A stretch of DNA of 47,953 nt from CBFGTV01 sp965652145. Lineage in GTDB: Bacteria; Bacillota; Clostridia; Peptostreptococcales; Natronincolaceae. Below the pieces are notes generated by a model. It made no database searches and was not told the DNA's origin. It saw nothing but the letters and a program-made list of their open reading frames with translations. The stretch spans positions 1 to 47,953 of the forward strand of contig CBFGTV010000023.1 in assembly GCA_965652145.1 (NCBI GenBank). The letters run 5' to 3'. Numbering within the stretch: position 1 is the stretch's first letter; each line of letters starts with the position of its first letter. A program made the position numbers and the translations under genes. Positions 1-7,830 of this stretch are shown in pieces.

Positions 1-49
1 TACCCAACATCTACGATACTAGGCAATAACTTTACACAAATTTCTTGAC

Positions 50-390
50 AGGTCCTTTTGATGGGAAAGAGTTTAGTAAGCTGGAAGATGCTGAGACAGT
101 TGTTATAGGTTGCGAATCGTAGGAGCAGATGCATATAACAATGATTACTATGAAAAAATCTGTGTTGAGCTAAATGATGAAGAAGACCTTAGTAAGTATA
201 TGAACAGCTTAGAAAGTACTAGTGTAACCGAAATGATGGAAAAGAGTTCTTATGGTCATAGTGATTATATAATTTGTTAGAGGCTCAGAAAATTGCTCAA
301 AAAAAGTTTGAGGATGTATGTGCAAGTAGAGGATGCCTTACTTGTGAGATACAAGCTCAATGTCCATAATGTATAAATGTTTTGCAGTTT
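50..390 (+). pseudogene. Decayed gene of unknown function, Cys-rich C-terminus
   Basis: Protein-like sequence continues across several frame changes and stops: GKEFSKLEDAETVVIGCES, then a one-frame shift to VGADAYNNDYYEKICVELND and MEKSSYGHSDYIIC, then another shift to FEDVCASRGCLTCEIQAQCP. The end carries Cys residues spaced like a small metal site. No single open frame covers it, so it is a broken gene. I do not recognise the family, and the 5' end may lie outside the window. Confidence 0.4.
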
Positions 391-588
391 GGGCAGGAAA
401 ACTATTGTAAGTTTCAGTACAACATACATATGTTCATTTTTTAAAAGATAAAACAGAAAAACGATGCGGTAAGGGTGAAAATTACCCAAAATATTTTGTT
501 AATTTTGCCAATTCTTGTGATATACTTAATATAATGGACAAGCTGGAAAAGTGTCTGTAGGTGCTGCCGCGGGCTAAAAGTAAACCCT

Positions 589-603
589 ACCGCCAATGGC
601 GGT
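589..603. repeat. Short GC-rich hairpin in decayed DNA
   Basis: ACCGCC and GGCGGT pair around an AAT loop. No T-run follows, so this is probably not a working terminator. Positions about 390 to 645 hold no other supportable feature. Confidence 0.3.
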
Positions 604-645
604 TAATAATTGTTAGTTGAGTGCGATTAAAAAATAATATTTTCT

Positions 646-1059
646 ATTGACCAAACCATCAGTCACGTATCTAAACAATATTCAATCTCAACCCAGACAC
701 TTAGATATTACGAACAAATCGGGGTGACCTGCTAAAAAGTAAGATTTTGCTTATCGTGTATATGATATGGAAGCAATCACACGCCTGGATCAAATTATTA
801 TTCTACGCAAACTGAAGATACCTCTTAAGCAAATTGCCGAGATTTTGCAAAACGTGGATGTGTACGCTGCAATCGAAATATTTGGTTGACATTGAGGCAC
901 GAAATAACTGCTCTCTCAACGATTCGCAGTGTTGTTAAAGCCTTTATCGAACATCTAAACCTTGGAAGCGCGATATTCGCACTAACGGATGATGAAGGCT
1001 TATTAGAAATTGTGGATTCACTGACTGTCTCCAAAATTAATTTTATGGAGGAAAGGAAA
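646..1059 (+). pseudogene. Frameshifted MerR-family transcriptional regulator
   Basis: A MerR-type N-terminus is readable in pieces. SISTQTLRYYEQIG is the usual helix-turn-helix plus wing segment. After a frame change come AYRVYDMEAITRLDQIIILR and KLKIPLKQIAEILQNVDVY, and after a third break EITALSTIRSVVKAFIEHL and LLEIVDSLTVSKINFMEERK. The last stretch is the linker that in MerR/GyrI-type regulators joins the DNA-binding domain to the effector domain. At least two frameshifts and a stop break the reading frame. The last part is in frame with the DUF6273 gene that follows, so the ancestor was probably a MerR-DUF6273 fusion. Confidence 0.6.
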
Positions 1060-1689
1060 ATGGAAGAATTTAATATTGGCGGGGTAATACCATTTGGCAG
1101 TTATCATTGGCGCATTCTTGATATACAAGGCAATGCGGCCTTGATTATAACTGAATATATGATCGAACAACACCCCTATAATAATTGCGCTGGTGATGTG
1201 ACATGGGCTGACTGCTCGCTAAGAAAATATCTTAACGGTGAGTTTTATAACAAATTCACCGCGGCCGAACAATCAAGAATCATTCCTGTATTGAACAAAA
1301 ACCACGACAATCAGTGGTACAGTTCAAGAGGCGGAGAAGATACTCGGGATTACATATTTCTTCTAAGCATTGAAGAAGTAGTGTGCAAATATTTCGGTGA
1401 CAGTAGTAAAAATCTTGAAAACCGTAGTGCCAAACAACGATACTGGTTTCAAAGGACAGACAAAAACAACAACAAGCGAAGATCGACATTCGACGGGTAT
1501 GTATGGTGGTGGTGGCTTCGGTCGCCCGGGCGTGACAATAGAAGAGCCGTATATATCCACGGCGACGGCAATATAGGCATTCAGGGAAACGGCACCTTCC
1601 GCTACAATAGCAACACGATTCACCCTTCAACAGGTGATAATAGCGGCGGAGTTCGTCCCGCTCTGTGGATAAAGCTGGAATCGCTTTGA
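1060..1689 (+). CDS. DUF6273 domain protein
   Basis: A 209-residue protein. An early IPFGSYHWRILD motif, a central WWWWLRSPG motif and a terminal GGVRPALWIKL motif match the DUF6273 type that is common in clostridial genomes. Such domains look like extracellular or ligand-binding beta folds with formylglycine-enzyme-like signatures; their function is unknown. I chose the ATG at 1060 because GGAGGAAAGG lies just upstream. The frame stays open upstream to 886 through MerR-like sequence, so this is either a re-started orphan or the intact 3' half of a broken MerR-DUF6273 fusion. A 12-codon remnant of the same motif lies at 4488. Confidence 0.6.
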   Translation: MEEFNIGGVIPFGSYHWRILDIQGNAALIITEYMIEQHPYNNCAGDVTWADCSLRKYLNGEFYNKFTAAEQSRIIPVLNKNHDNQWYSSRGGEDTRDYIFLLSIEEVVCKYFGDSSKNLENRSAKQRYWFQRTDKNNNKRRSTFDGYVWWWWLRSPGRDNRRAVYIHGDGNIGIQGNGTFRYNSNTIHPSTGDNSGGVRPALWIKLESL

Positions 1690-1830
1690 TGAAAATTGAC
1701 TTAAATTATACAGACAACTACAATTTGATTGAGAATCAGCTTAAGTGAGAGATTGCATTATAATCACCATTAGGTCGAGTACAACTATTTTATTATTTCT
1801 TTGTGAGGTTTTCATATTATATAAATAATC

Positions 1831-1872
1831 AAATGCCCATGTCATATAGACAGAGGGCATTTCGTTTGTTCG
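1831..1872 (+). terminator. Probable Rho-independent terminator after the DUF6273 gene
   Basis: AAATGCCC pairs perfectly with GGGCATTT, and inside it TGTC pairs with GACA around ATATA. The hairpin is followed by the T-rich TTTCGTTTGTT. Confidence 0.5.
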
Positions 1873-2000
1873 CGCGATATGCACGTTACCTTGGCCGTGA
1901 AAGTCCGCTGTGGGGGGGTGATAGCACCAACCACTAGCCAAGGGCAAGGGTATCCATCGTGAGGTGGAATCTGAAGGAAGTCGGTAAGTGTCAACTACAA
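1870..2000 (+). mobile_element. 5' fragment of a group II intron
   Basis: The stretch from about 1876 (GATATGCACGTTACCTTGG) through GTGAAAGTCCGCTGTGGG to CCAAGGGCAAGGGTATCC and GGAATCTGAAGGAAGTCGG (ending near 1990) reads like the conserved domain I region of clostridial group II introns that encode an LtrA-type reverse transcriptase. No reverse transcriptase frame and no domain V/VI follow, so only the 5' part survives. The identification rests on recalled sequence similarity; a covariance-model search would settle it. Confidence 0.65.
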
Positions 2001-2060
2001 CCCACATTCTAATTGAGCATAGACATGAGATGATGCTCCTAAAAGGAGGATGATAATCAT

Positions 2061-2239
2061 GAGTAAAGAAGAATACTAGATTAATGTGGATAGAGCGTAT
2101 TAAAGCATACCGCTTAAGCGGCTTGTCAGCAAAGAAATGGTGTGAAGAAAATGAATTTAATTTTCATGCTTTAAACCTAAGTCATCAATATGATTTTATC
2201 GGGACTAGAAAATACGGAGAGCTAAAACAGTGGTGTTAG
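2061..2239 (+). pseudogene. Remnant of an IS66-type accessory protein (OrfA/TnpA-like)
   Basis: A ribosome binding site (AAAAGGAGGATGAT) precedes ATGAGTAAAGAAGAATAC and an immediate stop. In the next frame the text reads WIERIKAYRLSGLSAKKWCE and then NEFNFHALN. This pattern of recruiting helix, 'SGLSAKKWCEEN' and 'HALNYW'-like end is that of the small helix-turn-helix protein of IS66 elements. It then degenerates to a stop at about 2239. No TnpB or TnpC follows. Confidence 0.5.
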
Positions 2240-2281
2240 TATAAAAGCATGGACACGAAAAGTAGGATATAATATTGATAC

Positions 2282-2536
2282 TTGAAAGGAAGTGTCCGTG
2301 TTAATGAAATCAGGCAGATATTAAATATGGTTGATCATGAAGGCCTAATAAATATATCACAAGCCTTAATTATAGACGATAGAATAAGGATTATGGAAGG
2401 CCCTTTACTTGGCAAGGAAGGGATTATTAAAAAATTAGATAAGCGTAAAGGCAGGGCAAAAGTAGAATTTACCATAAATTATAATACTCTATTAATTGAT
2501 CTAGGTATTGATGTAATCCAAAAAGTTAAAATATAA
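2282..2536 (+). pseudogene. C-terminal KOW part of a NusG/LoaP-like antiterminator
   Basis: An 84-residue open frame containing DDRIRIMEGPLLGKEGIIKK and an ending of the form 'LIDLGIDVIQKV'. This is the KOW motif pattern at the C-terminus of NusG paralogues such as LoaP: an 'I.EGPL.G.EG.I.K.D..K.RA.V' core and a closing 'LG..VI.K'. The N-terminal NGN domain, which contacts RNA polymerase, is missing. Upstream is IS66-like debris, so the gene was probably truncated. LoaP homologues usually sit beside large biosynthetic operons, but none is in this window. Confidence 0.6.
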
Positions 2537-2559
2537 AGAGTTAAACTAAAATTGTTGTA

Positions 2560-2830
2560 CTTATTAGGTTTACATGGAAAGCGTGTAGTGTCAACCCTGA
2601 TTTTTCCACTCCTAATGTTGTTCTTGATCATTCCAATCAGCTCATGGGTACTGAGAAAGTAGGCTGTGTGTCTGTTCTTGATGGCATGGACTGCCAAGCC
2701 TACGGCTAATAGGTTTTCCCTACGCCGGGAGGCCCTAGTAAGATCACATTCTTCCTTAGATTGACAAAGGCCAAGGTCATTAACTCCTTTACTCGTTTCT
2801 CATTTACGCTTGGCTGAAAATCAAATTCAA
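2560..2830 (-). pseudogene. istB: Remnant of IS21-family IstB ATPase
   Basis: On the minus strand the text LRKNVILLGPPGVGKT (Walker A) is followed, after a frameshift, by LAVHAIKNRHTAYFLSTHEL and IGMIKNNIRSGK. This is the IstB helper ATPase pattern. The frame is broken directly after the P-loop and both ends are missing. It lies just downstream of the istA remnant, in the normal istA-istB order. Confidence 0.65.
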
Positions 2831-3297
2831 AATCTTCTATGCAGCTTTGCCAATTTCATGTTGGTTTTGATGGCTCGCACATGGCACCCGATGAGGGTAT
2901 CAATTTTTTCATCCTCCAGGGTAAATTCTCCCCAATCCATCTGGGCCTGTTTCCCCGGAGGGTTTCATACCTGCTACTGGCTTTCGCCGAGGATTTTTCC
3001 CGATGGGCTTCATAAAGTCCCGAAGGATAGTGGTTCCCCTGTATAATCCATCTCTTAAATTTCTTCGAAAATAACCACTGCATTGACACAGCCCTCCTGC
3101 ATCCTGCTGAGGATATAGTTTTTATATGGATCAAACGTTGATTCCTTCTTAGGTTTTTCTTTGTATTTATGTTCTTGGGTGTTGATATATTTCCTAATAG
3201 TTTTAGAATCTCTTCCTGTAAGCTTTGCAATATCTTTAATATACATTCCTTTACTTCTCAATTCTTTAATCATAAACATCTCCTCTATCTGTACCAT
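2830..3297 (-). pseudogene. istA: Remnant of IS21-family transposase IstA
   Basis: The minus-strand frame from 3297 reads EEMFMIKELRSKGMYIKDIA, KLTGRDSKTIRKYI and FDPYKNYILSRMQEGCVNAVVIFEEI, the helix-turn-helix N-terminus of IstA, and stops after 80 codons. In shifted frames KQAQMDWGEFTLED follows, which holds the first Asp of the DDE catalytic triad, then CHVRAIKTNMKLAKL. Most of the catalytic domain has been deleted. A ribosome binding site (GAGGAGATG on the minus strand) remains near the start. This is an inactive IS copy, with no terminal repeats recognised. Confidence 0.7.
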
Positions 3298-3394
3298 AAC
3301 TCTCCCCCTTTGGAAAGAGTGTACCGTTTTTCAGAGTGAATTTTCAACCGTTGTTTATTGGTATTTTATCATCGATTTTACAATGGAAAGTTAA

Positions 3395-3534
3395 GAAGAA
3401 GTCAAAGAATCCTATAGTGCAAAGGGTAAGCCATATGATAATGCAGTAATTGAGTCTTATTACAACAACAAGAGAATTCTAGCAGCATCGGATATCTATC
3501 TCCAAATGAATTTGAGAAACTTACTGTTAATTAA
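3395..3534 (+). pseudogene. C-terminal remnant of an IS3/IS150-family transposase
   Basis: The frame reads SYSAKGKPYDNAVIESY, then YNNKRI, and in a shifted frame SSSIGYLSPNEFEKLTVN to a stop at 3534. 'GKPYDNA.IESF' and 'GYLSPNEFE' are hallmark C-terminal motifs of IS3-type OrfB integrases. The segment between them is deleted and the frame is broken. Confidence 0.7.
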
Positions 3535-3556
3535 TAAGTTGTTTGATTCAAACTGT

Positions 3557-3672
3557 AGCATATAGCAAGAGAAGGACAACCATTAAATTTGAAGCAAGGG
3601 ATCTTTTAAATCAACAAAGAGAACTGGTATTGCAATTAATAGAAATGTTAAGGCAAGAATATAAACTATACT
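3557..3672 (+). pseudogene. Unrecognised C-terminal gene fragment
   Basis: An open frame reads AYSKRRTTIKFEARDLLNQQ and RELVLQLIEMLRQEYKLY to a stop near 3672, with no start or ribosome binding site. It lies in the IS debris and may belong to another broken mobile gene. The family is not recognised. Confidence 0.3.
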
Positions 3673-3912
3673 AACTCAACTCAGATACTGAACCTTGCCA
3701 CTGTTGATAATATTGTAATATTATGTTAAAATAGCCTTAAATATCAAAAAAATAAGAATTGATACTTCTCCTCTGATCATCGCCGGAAACGAGTGTGGGA
3801 CAAGCATGAAGACACACTTGGTTTTTGCCATTTTGCCTGGAATGGAAAGATGTAGAATTTACATCTTGATTTACTATAAAGGAAAAATTAATATTATTGG
3901 AGGAATTAAAAA

Positions 3913-4389
3913 ATGAGCAAATACGACGATGCAATCAAACTAATGGAAGAGCGCTGCGGAAATGGTAAAGAAGTAATTATTGCCCTTGCTACAATATCAT
4001 TATCTCCGAATGCTGCCGGTAATCCCCGTCCTGCTGTCCGCATGGTTTGTGCTTATTATGAAGACGGTGCATTTTATGTTTCAACGGACGCAAGAAAAAC
4101 TAAAACCTTGCAAATTGAGAAAAACAACGAAGTTTCTGTCTGCGGAATGGATTGGTACACTTTCCGGGGCTTAGCTGAAAATCTTGGTTGGGTCAAGGAC
4201 GAGAAGAATGCGAAAATCAGAGCGGAATTCAAAAAAATCTTCGACTGGTTCGATGAGGAAGGCGGTGAGGACGATCCGAACTCAATCGTTCTGCGTATCA
4301 GCCTCACAGAAGGTACTATTTTTGACAATGAAAAAAAATACGGTGAACATAAGTATGAAATCGATTTTATTAATAAAGTGGCAAAATGA
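3913..4389 (+). CDS. Pyridoxamine 5'-phosphate oxidase-like flavin-binding protein
   Basis: A 158-residue protein of the PNPOx-like split-barrel fold. An early strand region (ALATISL..NPRPAVRMVCAYY) is followed by GAFYVSTDARKTKTLQIEKN and then NEVSVCGMDWYTFRG. The spacing 'P..R.V...Y.DG..Y..T....KT.Q...N..V..C' is typical of small FMN- or F420-binding members. These proteins reduce or bind small molecules; the substrate cannot be told from sequence. The start is well supported by TTGGAGGAATT ending 7 bases before ATG. A possible promoter (TTGCCA, 18 bases, TATTAT) sits around 3696-3725. It stands alone between IS debris and a remnant of a DUF6273 gene. Confidence 0.8.
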   Translation: MSKYDDAIKLMEERCGNGKEVIIALATISLSPNAAGNPRPAVRMVCAYYEDGAFYVSTDARKTKTLQIEKNNEVSVCGMDWYTFRGLAENLGWVKDEKNAKIRAEFKKIFDWFDEEGGEDDPNSIVLRISLTEGTIFDNEKKYGEHKYEIDFINKVAK

Positions 4390-4487
4390 AGGGCTTACTG
4401 CTTGATTTATTAATCCATTAACTTATTATACGAGAAGCTATATCGAAAAGATATAGAGAGGAGAAAAGAATTTATTATCGGCTGAGA

Positions 4488-4526
4488 ATGCCATTCGGCG
4501 ATTATTGCTGGCGCATACTTTGTTGA
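4488..4526 (+). pseudogene. 12-codon remnant of a second DUF6273 gene
   Basis: A ribosome binding site-like GAGAGGAGAAAAG is followed by ATG and the peptide MPFGDYCWRILC, then a stop. It matches the opening motif IPFGSYHWRILD of the DUF6273 gene at 1060. This appears to be the start of a second, deleted copy. Confidence 0.5.
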
Positions 4527-4982
4527 AGAAATAGACTTAAATTTTTCATATTATCTAAAAAAATCAACTCCTTTTGAGGTGAATGGTTAAATTGTAGTTT
4601 ACTAACTCAGTTATACCATAAGCCGGTGAGGAGTTGTTTGATTTTATAATATAATAATTTAAATTATCCTGTAATATCAAATGTTCTGCTAAACTTATGG
4701 TGGTTGTAAAGATATTATTGAAAATCTTACAGTAGATTATAACGCCGGTTAGACGGCAAGAAACAATGGAAAATATATAACAAAAAATATCCTTATACCC
4801 ATCTATAATATCCATCTAAATTTGTACCTAGAACAATATAGGCCGCTTTACTTTTTAAAATGTGAATCTTAAATTTTATACGACAATATATTTTTTAATC
4901 AATCTTTATAATCCACCTCGAAAAGTTTGATTGATACTTCCCATGATTATCTATATTATACTAACAGAATATTAGCTAATCA
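4527..4982. other. Non-coding stretch, no gene seen
   Basis: Very AT-rich. Short frames on both strands lack ribosome binding sites and protein-like composition. An imperfect inverted repeat (CAACTCCT near 4565 and AGGAGTTG near 4629) is present. No convincing terminator for the minus-strand VanZ gene was found. Confidence 0.5.
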
Positions 4983-5534
4983 TTAGTTATAGATGAAATC
5001 AAGGTATGGTGTGATTGTATTATTATATATCCACGCTATTAGGAAAGCCAGCAAAGAGAGGCTCAAAATGGATAGCCCCATGACAGCAAATTTCCATGTT
5101 AAATCATGCATACGTTGGCTTGCTTTATATGAACAGAAGCCAATTGTTGCACCCATCGTGTGGACAATGACATCCTCTATATCAAAACTTCCTAAATAAG
5201 TTAGCATTTGAATAATTTCCATGCTTAGAATAAAGAGCAGAAATACCCCAATAAACTTAATGTATGTCCTAAAATGATTTTTAAATAACATTGGTACAAA
5301 TATACCAAATGGAACAAAGGCTAAAAGATTGCCAAGAGCAAAAATCCATAGTTTTAATATATCTATTGAGAGATGTTTGGGCAACCACAAGGGAATCCGA
5401 GCAGGTATTAAGGCATATCTATACGCAAGAATTCCATTAAACTGCGGACGGCCAAAGCCGAAAAACAGGAAATATATCAGTATAGATATATAAGCACAGA
5501 AAGCTGCTAACAAATATTTTTTTTGCAGTGACAT
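4983..5534 (-). CDS. VanZ family membrane protein
   Basis: A 183-residue integral membrane protein with about five hydrophobic helices: one near residues 8-27, a pair around GNLLAFVPFGIFVPML, one at FIGVFLLFILSMEIIQML, and one near the end. The signature 'LGN.L.F.PFG', then 'S..IE..Q', then 'FDI.D...H..GA..G' is the VanZ pattern. VanZ of Tn1546 gives low-level teicoplanin resistance by an uncertain mechanism, and many chromosomal VanZ proteins have no known role. The start is backed by GGAGGAC on the minus strand. The gene is divergent from the BlaI operon. Its relation to the VanRS pair 10 kb away is only suggestive. Confidence 0.8.
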   Translation of the reverse strand: MSLQKKYLLAAFCAYISILIYFLFFGFGRPQFNGILAYRYALIPARIPLWLPKHLSIDILKLWIFALGNLLAFVPFGIFVPMLFKNHFRTYIKFIGVFLLFILSMEIIQMLTYLGSFDIEDVIVHTMGATIGFCSYKASQRMHDLTWKFAVMGLSILSLSLLAFLIAWIYNNTITPYLDFIYN

Positions 5535-5617
5535 CTTAATATTGTCCTCCTTCGATAAAGAATCCGACTCTATTTTCAGCGTGTGAACATTTCTTTATTT
5601 TCTACTTAATGGTATTT

Positions 5618-5669
5618 TATAATGACCCTCAAAGTCAAGGCACAAAAACTGACTTTAAGGGTCATTATA
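5618..5669. repeat. Long 20-bp hairpin between vanZ and blaI
   Basis: TATAATGACCCTCAAAGTCA pairs with TGACTTTAAGGGTCATTATA with one mismatch and a 12-base loop. Neither strand has a T-run after it, so a simple terminator is unlikely. It could be a regulatory site in the divergent region or a MITE-like scar. Confidence 0.6.
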
Positions 5670-5792
5670 TTCCATAGGGTAGGGGGTTTTTGGGGCCGAA
5701 GAACCTTTTCGCATAAACCGCAATAAACAAAGAATTCCTTTGGACATGTAAAGCGCTATTTTAAACCTTTCGAAAAAAAATTTAAGCACCTC

Positions 5793-5854
5793 TTGACAAG
5801 CAAAGACTATCGTGATAGTCTAATTGTGTGTTTAGACTATTCCAATAGTCTAAA
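5793..5854 (+). promoter_or_regulatory. blaI operon promoter with two BlaI-type operators
   Basis: A promoter TTGACA (5793-5798), 17 bases, TAGTCT (5816-5821) is visible. The spacer and -10 box are covered by a perfect dyad AGACTATCGTGATAGTCT (5804-5821). A second dyad with the same arms, AGACTATTCCAATAGTCT, lies at 5834-5851 and is extended to 5831-5854 by matching TTT/AAA. The centres are 30 bases apart, about three helical turns. This is the layout expected for autorepression by a dimeric BlaI/MecI-type repressor. Confidence 0.8.
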
Positions 5855-5876
5855 CAATCAAAAGGAGGATGATTTT

Positions 5877-6236
5877 ATGAATGTCAAACTTTTTGACTCT
5901 GAGCTTAAGGTCATGGAGGTTTTATGGGAACAAGGTAATATTCCTGCCCGCAGCATCGTAGAAGTATTAACAGAGCGTGTAGGCTGGAACAAGAACACCA
6001 CCTACACAGTTATCAAAAAATGTATTGAAAAAGGTGCTATCGAACGGGAGGAGCCCGGTTTTATGTGCAAGCCTCTGGTTACCAGAGACGAAGTACAGCA
6101 GAGTGAAACGGAGCAACTCATCGATAAAATGTTCGGCGGCTCTAGTGAACTGTTCTTTTCGGCCTTTCTTAAAAATCAAGGCATTTCAGAAGAAGAAGCA
6201 AAACGCCTTGCCAAACTGATTGAGGAGGCGAAATAA
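5877..6236 (+). CDS. blaI: BlaI/MecI family transcriptional repressor
   Basis: A 119-residue winged-helix repressor. 'LFDSELKVMEVLWEQG..PARSIVEVL' and 'GWNKNTTYTVIKKCIEKGAI' are the recognition-helix region of BlaI/MecI, followed by the helical dimerisation tail with 'ISEEEAKRLAKLIEEAK'. In the known family the repressor binds dyads as a dimer and is cleaved after the membrane sensor is activated. I chose ATG 5877 because AAAGGAGG lies 9 bases upstream; the frame is open further upstream, but that part overlaps the operators. It ends one base before the M56 gene, so the two are co-transcribed and probably autoregulated through the palindromes at 5804 and 5831. Confidence 0.88.
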   Translation: MNVKLFDSELKVMEVLWEQGNIPARSIVEVLTERVGWNKNTTYTVIKKCIEKGAIEREEPGFMCKPLVTRDEVQQSETEQLIDKMFGGSSELFFSAFLKNQGISEEEAKRLAKLIEEAK

Positions 6237-6237
6237 C

Positions 6238-7830
6238 ATGCTGCATTTCAGGATGGATATGCCGCTGTACCTGATGGCCCTGTACGGAAGCGTAATCATT
6301 GTCATAGTATTGTTACTTAGGAGATTTTTGAGAGATTACTTGCCCAAGTTTGTTTTCCCTCTACTGTGGGGCTTGGTACTTATTCGACTGCTGGTGCCTT
6401 TTTCCTTGTCCAGTCCTATCAGCGCGCCTGTGCCGGAGTGGCAGATGCAGCTTTCAAACAGCCCGACCGTTTATGTGACCGACCTTTCGGAAGAGACAGC
6501 CACAACCGCCTCGGAAGCGGTGCTCTATAGCTTTACGGAGAGCACCGGCGGTTTGCCGCTAAACTGGCAGCTTGTACTGACAGCTGTTTTTGCCTTAGGG
6601 GTTATCACCACAATGGGAGTTTTGCTGTCTCAAAAGATCCGATATTCAAGGAAGTTGAAAAACAGCCTGCTGGTGGAGCATAACCAAACTATCATCACAA
6701 TTCTTCGGGACATGGGCATGGGGCATATCCTTGTGTTCACCAATGACGAAATCGCTTCGCCTCTGGTTTGTGGTGTTTTGAATCCCCGTATATATCTGCC
6801 TGGGGGCATGGATTTCCGGCAGATTCAGTTATTGCGGCATATTCTTGCCCATGAAACCATGCACATCAAACGTAGGGATAACTGGCTGAAAGCAGTCATG
6901 CTGCTTGCTTTGTGTCTGCACTGGTATAACCCGTTAGTATGGCTCATGTCAAAATGCTTGTCTTCAGATTTGGAGGTAGCCTGTGACGCTGCTGTGCTTA
7001 GAATGACCGGTGTGGAAGAACGGAAAAGCTATGCCACAAGCCTTCTTTCTATGGCGATTAATGGTAGACGCACGCTGCTGTACAGTGCCTTTTCCAAAAC
7101 AGAAGTAGAGCATCGCATTAAAAATATTATGAGCTATAAGAAGGCAACAGCCACGATTTTGGTGGTTTCCGTATTATTTGTGCTGGTTAGCACCTTTGCG
7201 TTTGCAACCGGAGGACAGGCTCCCTTCTCGGCTTATTTGAGTAGCTATTGCAGCAGTACATCCTCCCGATGGGGTATCAAGGCGGGGCTTGCAAGAGATA
7301 TTGCGTTGGGTGAAAATGCAAATCAGCGTGCCGATAACGTAATTTTTGATGTGTTGGAGGCTGATAATTCTAATGATCCAGATGTTATTGCAAATCAGGT
7401 GAAGGCTGCACTGGCAAAAGAATTCAAAGTTGAAAAAGGTGCATTTCGAGTAATCGTTGATCTTTGTCTAGACGAGGAGACGGTTGCGCAGGAGTATGCA
7501 AACCAAGGTATTATCAAAGGGACGGACGGCTATTATCTTTATAAGGGTGAAGCGGTACGAACCTATACCGATGAAATGCTTGGTTCGATACAGACACGGG
7601 AGGAAGGTACGGTGGATATTTCCGTACACCGGAATCGCTTAGGCCAAATCACTTCCGTAACGGTTTTGAGAGAAGGAGACAGCGAATTTGACCGCCGCAC
7701 CAAGGAAATACAGCGAAGCCATCGCTATGATACGGACATTTCCTACGGTACGGCAACTACACAGGACAACAACTCTTTAGTTGAGCAGGTTACGGCTGTC
7801 GAGGATGAAATGACAGGATCTTTCCGATGA
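6238..7830 (+). CDS. M56 family metallopeptidase, BlaR1-like membrane sensor
   Basis: A 530-residue protein. Two N-terminal hydrophobic helices and a third near residue 105-125 precede a cytoplasmic zinc protease domain. Its HILAHETMHIKRRDNW segment (HETMH at about residues 205-209) and 'DLEVACDAAVL' are the M56 zinc and third-ligand motifs. A further transmembrane helix (TATILVVSVLFVLVSTFAFA) follows near residue 310. The remaining roughly 205 residues are predicted extracellular. They show no SxxK penicillin-binding motif, unlike BlaR1 of Staphylococcus, so the signal is probably not a beta-lactam bound by that route. ATG 6238 follows GAGGAGG. It overlaps TraX by 4 bases. Confidence 0.82.
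   Translation: MLHFRMDMPLYLMALYGSVIIVIVLLLRRFLRDYLPKFVFPLLWGLVLIRLLVPFSLSSPISAPVPEWQMQLSNSPTVYVTDLSEETATTASEAVLYSFTESTGGLPLNWQLVLTAVFALGVITTMGVLLSQKIRYSRKLKNSLLVEHNQTIITILRDMGMGHILVFTNDEIASPLVCGVLNPRIYLPGGMDFRQIQLLRHILAHETMHIKRRDNWLKAVMLLALCLHWYNPLVWLMSKCLSSDLEVACDAAVLRMTGVEERKSYATSLLSMAINGRRTLLYSAFSKTEVEHRIKNIMSYKKATATILVVSVLFVLVSTFAFATGGQAPFSAYLSSYCSSTSSRWGIKAGLARDIALGENANQRADNVIFDVLEADNSNDPDVIANQVKAALAKEFKVEKGAFRVIVDLCLDEETVAQEYANQGIIKGTDGYYLYKGEAVRTYTDEMLGSIQTREEGTVDISVHRNRLGQITSVTVLREGDSEFDRRTKEIQRSHRYDTDISYGTATTQDNNSLVEQVTAVEDEMTGSFR

Noticed and set aside
589..603. ACCGCC/GGCGGT hairpin as an integron or attachment site
   Set aside because: Too short, no integrase and no second copy noticed in the window.
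1280..1630. Cys-rich minus-strand frames opposite the DUF6273 gene
   Set aside because: They are the reverse of conserved DUF6273 motifs and lack start signals.
4561..4646. Inverted repeat CAACTCCT/AGGAGTTG resembling the carboxypeptidase leader hairpin
   Set aside because: The arms are far apart, the extension needs a bulge and no gene follows; the likeness comes mostly from both containing a Shine-Dalgarno-like word.
4564..4815. 83-codon minus-strand frame
   Set aside because: No ribosome binding site, random-looking composition, no family resemblance.
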